A stretch of DNA of 64,000 nt from Rhynchonema sp. JSB1_4. Taxonomy: Eukaryota > Nematoda > Chromadorea > Monhysterida > Xyalidae. Each line of letters opens with the position of its first letter. Within the stretch, counting starts at the first letter, position 1. The stretch is taken from the NCBI GenBank assembly GCA_030248065.1, contig JASAMV010006061.1, positions 1 through 64,000 of the forward strand, read 5' to 3'. Both the position numbers and the translations under genes were made by a program. Shown here piece after piece: positions 59,216 to 64,000 of the stretch. Below the pieces are notes generated by a model that saw nothing but the letters and a program-made list of their open reading frames with translations, was not told where the DNA came from and did not search any database.

Positions 59216-60478
59216 CCTGCGAAACGGCGTATGAAAAATGATGAAAATAGATTGTGACATGACATTCTAAATTTGTTCACTTTCTACAACTGAATTGTTT
59301 CTGTTCTCAATTCACTATTAGCTCTGGGAAATGACTTCATCGGCAAAATACTGATGTGACGGATAGGGATAGGATAATCTCTCAGAACCAGGCGGATCGG
59401 AATCATTACATTTTCAGCTATTCAATCAGCTGCTATTTTTGTGTGACAAAACAAACACTAATTCCGTTCGTCAAATTGAACGCAAAGTAATAAAGAATCG
59501 CAATTGAACAACAAACAAAAAAGGAAAAAAGGCAGATCAAACGCACCACGACGGATTGAAACTCATTCGCGAGGACGGATGCTCGGAGATGGCAGTAGAC
59601 ATTGCTGTGCTTGACATTTGGTTGGTGATAATGGATCAAATGCAACGTTTCCAGATTAATCCACGGACTTGCGAACCCAATTAACGACGACGCGATCCAC
59701 CAAAGTTCAAGATTAATAATAATTGCAGAAATAATAATATCAGAATCAAAGTCAGTCGCGTAAAACAATATATTGTTGTATGAATATGACTTGGTTTCGG
59801 GCAGATATCACAGATTGTTGAAGGGAGCGAATATATTATAGGGGCAGACGTTTCCTGTATCGTTCAGCCGTTTTTTCTCGAAAGTTCGGTCAGCGTTACT
59901 TGACGGTGGACCGTTGTTTTTCGGCGTCAAAGACAAACGCGGCGGAGGAAGAAAATGTTCAGTCAGCGGGAGACGAATATCGTCTGAGCAGGAATTGGTC
60001 AGCAAAAAAACGAATAACAGTAGACCGAAGATTACAATATAATCGATTCGATGCGCACGAGATCGAAATCCTGAGTATTTTTGGGTATTAGTCGAGTAGC
60101 GGCCCAATGTTTGGGTCACCACAACGTGAAATGATGAGGAATTTTGTACTCGTATTTATCCGACGACGATTGATTGGCAATGATGCAGTTCTATTTTCAG
60201 TTTGACTGTTTTATTCAGGTTCTCTTTCGCAATTTTCTTCAAATCCTCCTGTTAAATTCAATTTGCTGTTGCTGTTGGCTGTTATTGTGCGCTGTGCGGC
60301 GTTTTTTGTCTTTTTTCTGAAAAATAAACAGAAAAAGACAGTTGGCGAACCAAAACTACCGTATTGTCGTGTCGGCAACAGAACCCCCCGCGCCCCCGCC
60401 CAAAACTGGCCCCCACCCAATAATAGAACCCCTTAGGTAAACTGGACCGAGTGAAAAAGTAGAATCCCCATCCCCACC
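59216..60478. other. 5' flank of GIGYF; no other gene seen
   Basis: Should contain the GIGYF 5' UTR exon and promoter, since the start codon exon follows an acceptor (TTTCGCAG). I see no clear TATA box or further coding exon. A weak inverted pair GACGGTGGACCG / CGGTCTACTG-type occurs near 59900-60030. Confidence 0.5.
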
Positions 60479-60860
60479 CACTGGTGTAGCTGGGGGGTGA
60501 GTGGGGGGAACCCCCAGGGTTGACGCTCCATCCTGGTGCAGTAGGTAGGTCGCCGTCCCCCGGCAGGTACAGTAAGTTCCTATTTTTGGCTCAAATCGGC
60601 ATAAAATCGGTATTTTTCACTCCAAATAGGCGAAAAATCGCGCGCGAAAATAGCGTCAAAAATGTCAATTTTGGGTTCGAAATGTGTTGACGATAGATAG
60701 ATTGCTCCCAGAATTTGTTGACGATAGATAGATTTGCCCATAAGTGTTGACGATAGATAAATGAATTTGGTGGGACCCCCACCCCCCCCCCCCCCCGCAA
60801 GTACTACTCTGCCCTCCCCTTCCCCCCAGCCACACGCCGGGCCGAGGTTACCGGACGGCC
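60479..60860. mobile_element. Relic related to the CAGTGGTGTAGC hAT MITE (reverse orientation)
   Basis: CACTGGTGTAGCTGGGG, GTTGACGCTCCATC, TTTTTGGCTCAAATCGGCAT and GGCGAAAAATCGCGCGC match the reverse complement of the nested element at 1213-1555. The right border is not clear, since no matching inverted end or duplication was found, so the end given is approximate. Contains three GTTGACGATAGATA repeats (60677-60760) and a poly-C run near 60782-60796. Confidence 0.6.
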
Positions 60861-60878
60861 CGATCCTAATCTCTGCTC

Positions 60879-61301
60879 CAGAGGTGGGAATCGGGCCGGG
60901 TGACCTCGGCCCGGCCCGGTCCGACAGTTCGGGCCGGGAAGTCCGGCCCGGCCCGACCGACATTGAAAAAAGTCGGCCCGGCGCGGCCCGATTTTTTTCG
61001 GCCCGATTTTTTCTGGTGATATTTTGAAGAGAATTTCTTGGTGCAAAAATTACAGTTTTTTGTTTAAATACCTGAAAATCATAGAAGTCGGTCCTAAGCT
61101 GCTGAATCGCAAGAAATTTTGGCTAATTTACCACAAAAAGTCCATCGAATTTCAATAAAAAATCGTGACTTTTTGTGGTAAATTAGCCAAAATTTCTTGC
61201 GATTCAGCAGCTTAGGACCGACATTGTCGGGCCTTTTGGGCCGACCATCCCGGCCCGGCCCGACATTCCGAAAAGCCGGCCCGGCCCGATTCCCACCTCT
61301 G
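60879..61301. mobile_element. hAT-type MITE, CAGAGGTGGG variant, with 56-bp internal palindrome
   Basis: Ends CAGAGGTGGGAATCGGGCCG and CGGCCCGATTCCCACCTCTG, flanked by a perfect 8-bp duplication CTCTGCTC (60871-60878, 61302-61309). It has the same GGCCCG-rich subterminal style as the CAGAGGTCGC family. An internal perfect inverted repeat with 56-base arms (61087-61142, 61167-61222) and a 24-base loop sits in its right half. Confidence 0.9.
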
Positions 61302-61323
61302 CTCTGCTCCCAATCCCTCCCAA

Positions 61324-61752
61324 CAGTGTAGTGGCTGGAGGGTGGGGATTCCCCCCTGGTAGGTACCTTGCAACCACCCCTTGGGGGGATGGGGGGAAGG
61401 GTAGGTACCTTGCAGTTGCAACCACCCCGGAGGGTACCTTGCAAGTTGCAACTATCAGTTTATGGTTTTTATAGGCAAAAATCGGTGTTTTTCGACCTCA
61501 AAACCCCAAAAATCGCAAATCTCCATATAATAGGTATTTTAGGGAAATTTTCGGCCAAAATGCAAAAAAGTACCAATTTTTCGGCAAAATTTGCAGTATA
61601 ATGCATGCAAAAAAACACCCTTTTTTCGGACCTCAGGGGCACCTTGCAACCTCCCGTAGGCTGGGTAGGGGACTGTAGGGGGGTACCTTGCAACCATCTG
61701 GATCCATCCCCCCCCAAGGGTACCTTGCAACCATTTGCCTGCCACTACACTG
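61324..61752. mobile_element. hAT-type MITE, CAGTGTAGTGGC ends
   Basis: Ends CAGTGTAGTGGCTGG and GCCACTACACTG, flanked by a perfect 8-bp duplication CCTCCCAA (61316-61323, 61753-61760). Repeated GGTACCTTGCAACCA units occur in both subterminal regions. It begins 22 bases after the previous element ends. Confidence 0.9.
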
Positions 61753-62524
61753 CCTCCCAATTGGAAAATCATGTCCAAAAAATGAAAGACAAGAGAATGG
61801 GCGACGATGGAGGAGCGCCTCGGATTGCACATTGCACACGGATGGGTCACCCAACAAACCACGCGCGGCGCACCGCACCATTCAATTTCGAAAATTTGTG
61901 ACATGTTTCAGCGAGAAGACAATAAAAAAAGAAACGACTGGTCTACAGTTCACGATTTTGAGTTCCATTGTTATCACTTTCTAGTCCTTTGGGAGACATT
62001 GCCTGACCGTAGACCTCCACCAGTCCACCAACCTTTTACCGTATGTGTACCTTGTATTTATGTATAATACGGTGTACCATCCGTCAGTGCCTTTTCTTGT
62101 CAGGGATGCGAGAGCATTGTGTGACTGTTGTATTTAGCAAATTATTGAAAAAATTTATTTGGAGTCCTGTCTACGCCCGCCCGTATACTTGTCAGCTGAC
62201 ATGTTACGCCCGATCTTTATCGGAGTTGTAAGAGCTGCAAATCATACGCGAATTTGGCACGTTACACTATTTTGTACAGTGGTTCTTTCTTTCCCGTCGC
62301 ATTGCTTGTCATGTGGTCACGTACAAAATACCTACGACAAGGCTGGAACGCTCTCATGTGAAGAGTTGAATACATTTGTTCCAATCCAATTTCGGTTTTT
62401 GTTGTTCTGCTCAGCTCAATTGAACCATGTGACACACCTAATTTAGAGGGTCTCAATGGTCGCATCTTGAAAGTGGCACAGCTCAGTCACACACAAACAC
62501 AACACGGAACACAACACGCTCCAG
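61753..62524. other. No gene recognised (61753-62524)
   Basis: Unique-looking sequence between two hAT MITEs. Short frames only, without conserved motifs. The 8-base duplications of the neighbouring elements mark its edges. Confidence 0.5.
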
Positions 62525-62864
62525 CAGTGTCGTTCCTGGGGAAAGCGGGGTCCCTCCTCGGGAACGCTATCTCCCCTCAGGTGGTACACTATCCCTCTAT
62601 CTCCCCCTCCAGGTACACTATCTCCCCCCAATTTTTGCCCAAAATAGGCATTTTAAGCCCAAAATGGACATTTTAGGCCTAAAATGTGTGATTTTTTTGT
62701 CAATGTTCTCAAAAGTCGCCAAAATAGTACCCTTTTTATGAAGAATTTTTTCCAAAAAGGGCAAAAATAGGTCAAATTTTCCACCTCAAGAAGTGACTTT
62801 TTCCTGAATTTGGGTCTTCCCCCCTTCCCCCGTAGTCTCCCCCTCCGGACCAGGAACAACACTG
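62525..62864. mobile_element. hAT-type MITE, CAGTGTCGTTCCTGG ends
   Basis: Ends CAGTGTCGTTCCTGG and CCAGGAACAACACTG, flanked by a perfect 8-bp duplication CGCTCCAG (62517-62524, 62865-62872). Pyrimidine-rich subterminal repeats (ACACTATCTCCCC) and an AT-rich core with no frame of note. Confidence 0.9.
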
Positions 62865-63398
62865 CGCTCCAGTCATCACGCCCTTGCCCTGCCGTGTGTG
62901 ACTTGACTCTGCAATCCATTTGGAAAGTGCAGTGGCTTGACAGAGACATTTGTGGAACATTACATCCACAGTGAGCGAGAACGAGCAGAAAAACAGGTTT
63001 TGCCCCTGTGTTGATTCAAAGTGACGCGTGCATTTCGTTTCTCACTTCACGGCACGCAGGTGTGTGTGAAGACCTATTATTTACTGAGAAGACAGTGAAA
63101 ACAAAAATTAGCATTTTGTCAGTCTCCGTCTTTCTGTTTATGTTTTTTGCAGGTTTCGCTACGGTTGTCAAAAGTAAACAGGAGACCGATTTGTTTACAA
63201 ACAATGATATACAGTCAGTTTACAGTCAAGTCATATGCCACATGAACAAAAATAGTTGTATCAAAAAAATCCGTGCCGTGCTAATTTTGTTGCCGACATT
63301 TCAACAAACCACGGCTGAATACGGTACTTTTTTGAGCTGCCATGTGAAATGTCAACTCCATATATTCAGATTTTGGCTCACATCCAAATTGCGAAACA

Positions 63399-63504
63399 TG
63401 AAAAAGCGTCGGAGTCAAGTGGCGGCAAGGAAACGTGCCAGTCAACAAAAACAAAGCCAGGCGACAGCTTCCCGTGGTGACACTCCCACACCACCAGCGA
63501 CACC
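63399..63504 (+). CDS. Possible exon of an unidentified gene, cut by a MITE
   Basis: An open frame runs from 63008 into the MITE at 63505. Its last part (from 63399) has a coding-like look: a basic run KKRRSQVAARKRASQQKQ followed by a Ser/Thr/Pro-rich stretch. The upstream part of the frame looks non-coding. No splice acceptor of good quality is evident and no family is recognised. It may be chance. Confidence 0.2.
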
Positions 63505-63959
63505 CAGGGTTGGGCAAAAAAAACGACGGCGTTTTTTCTTTAAAACGACGTTTTTTTAATCGTATGGGTCGTTTTTCGTTTTTTCTTAAATCCTGAATTT
63601 CCTTGATTTTCCCTGATTTTTTAGGGAAACTACCCTGATTGTCAAGGAAAATCAATTTTTTTTTCTCGTCCCATTTTTTCAAAAAAATTTCGACCAATTT
63701 TTACTTTGTCGAGATACGTCGATATACGGAGTTTGACTTTCAATGATGACCCCGGCCAAAGTTGGTCCCAGGATGCGGGTCTGATATGGGATCTTGACAA
63801 CTCGCTAGAAAAGGGTTGAAACCCGTTTATTTTGCCTCAGAACACATAGAATTACTTCATTTAACCACGTTTTCTTCCCAACATGAACGTTTTTCAATTT
63901 TTTGGGGGTATATTTTGGTCATCTGGGCGTTTTTAAAAAACGTTTTTTGCCCAACCCTG
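63505..63959. mobile_element. hAT-type MITE, CAGGGTTGGGCAAAAAA ends
   Basis: Ends CAGGGTTGGGCAAAAAA and TTTTTTGCCCAACCCTG, flanked by imperfect 8-base repeats GCGACACC (63497-63504) and GTGAAACC (63960-63967). CGTTTTTT/AAAAAACG runs extend the arms. No transposase frame. The last element of the 60-64 kb cluster. Confidence 0.75.
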
Positions 63960-64000
63960 GTGAAACCCAGTGTTGGCTCAATCAAAAAAACATTTGATGA

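Noticed and set aside
63008..63559. A complete 183-aa gene
   Set aside because: Its first two thirds look non-coding and its C-terminus is inside a MITE end. Only the part from 63399 was kept, as a low-confidence exon.
1..64000. CRISPR arrays, prophage or bacterial operon features
   Set aside because: No regularly spaced direct repeats of that type. Gene structure is clearly eukaryotic with spliced exons throughout.

Overview
This is a window of animal (metazoan) nuclear DNA, probably from an invertebrate. Genes are split into many short exons with GT-AG (occasionally GC-AG) introns, and the recognisable products are animal families: class ID myosin, trefoil-bearing alpha-glucosidase, galactose 3-O-sulfotransferase, plasma-membrane type Na+/H+ exchanger and GIGYF. 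Species cannot be named from the sequence. I assembled the gene models by hand from conserved protein motifs, splice signals and codon phase. Most are in frame across every junction; the doubtful junctions are named in the entries.

Layout. 1-3115: no gene found; it holds a pol III promoter-like SINE head split by an hAT-type MITE, with a second MITE nested inside. 3116-11282 (+): the 3' part (17 exons, 841 codons) of a myosin ID heavy chain; the P-loop half of the motor lies upstream of the window. 12353-17837 (-): GH31 acid alpha-glucosidase with a trefoil domain, convergent with the myosin; its first exon was not found. 18652-22367 (+): a five-exon galactose-3-O-sulfotransferase-like gene, divergent from the glucosidase. 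22671-29199 (-) and 30732-39971 (-): two tandem Na+/H+ exchanger genes that match exon for exon, eleven internal exons having identical lengths. 39972-45093: gene-poor, with several MITEs and one unidentified ORF. 45094-59215 (-): a GIGYF gene of about 32 exons carrying a 4EHP-binding motif, GYF domain, Gln-rich tracts and the conserved C-terminal tail. 59216-64000: mainly transposon debris, with four or five hAT-type MITEs packed into 3.5 kb.

The genes do not form a pathway. The exchanger pair is the clear local duplication. The other strong theme is a dense load of small non-autonomous elements: hAT MITEs with 8-bp target duplications, long-armed foldback elements, TTAA-flanked elements, and several very short dispersed motifs that I cannot assign to a known family. 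The motif TGATGTTTCA occurs 14 times exactly, against an expectation of about 0.1. No CRISPR, phage or bacterial-type system is present, and I saw no clear new biochemical system; the repeat biology is the most unusual part.
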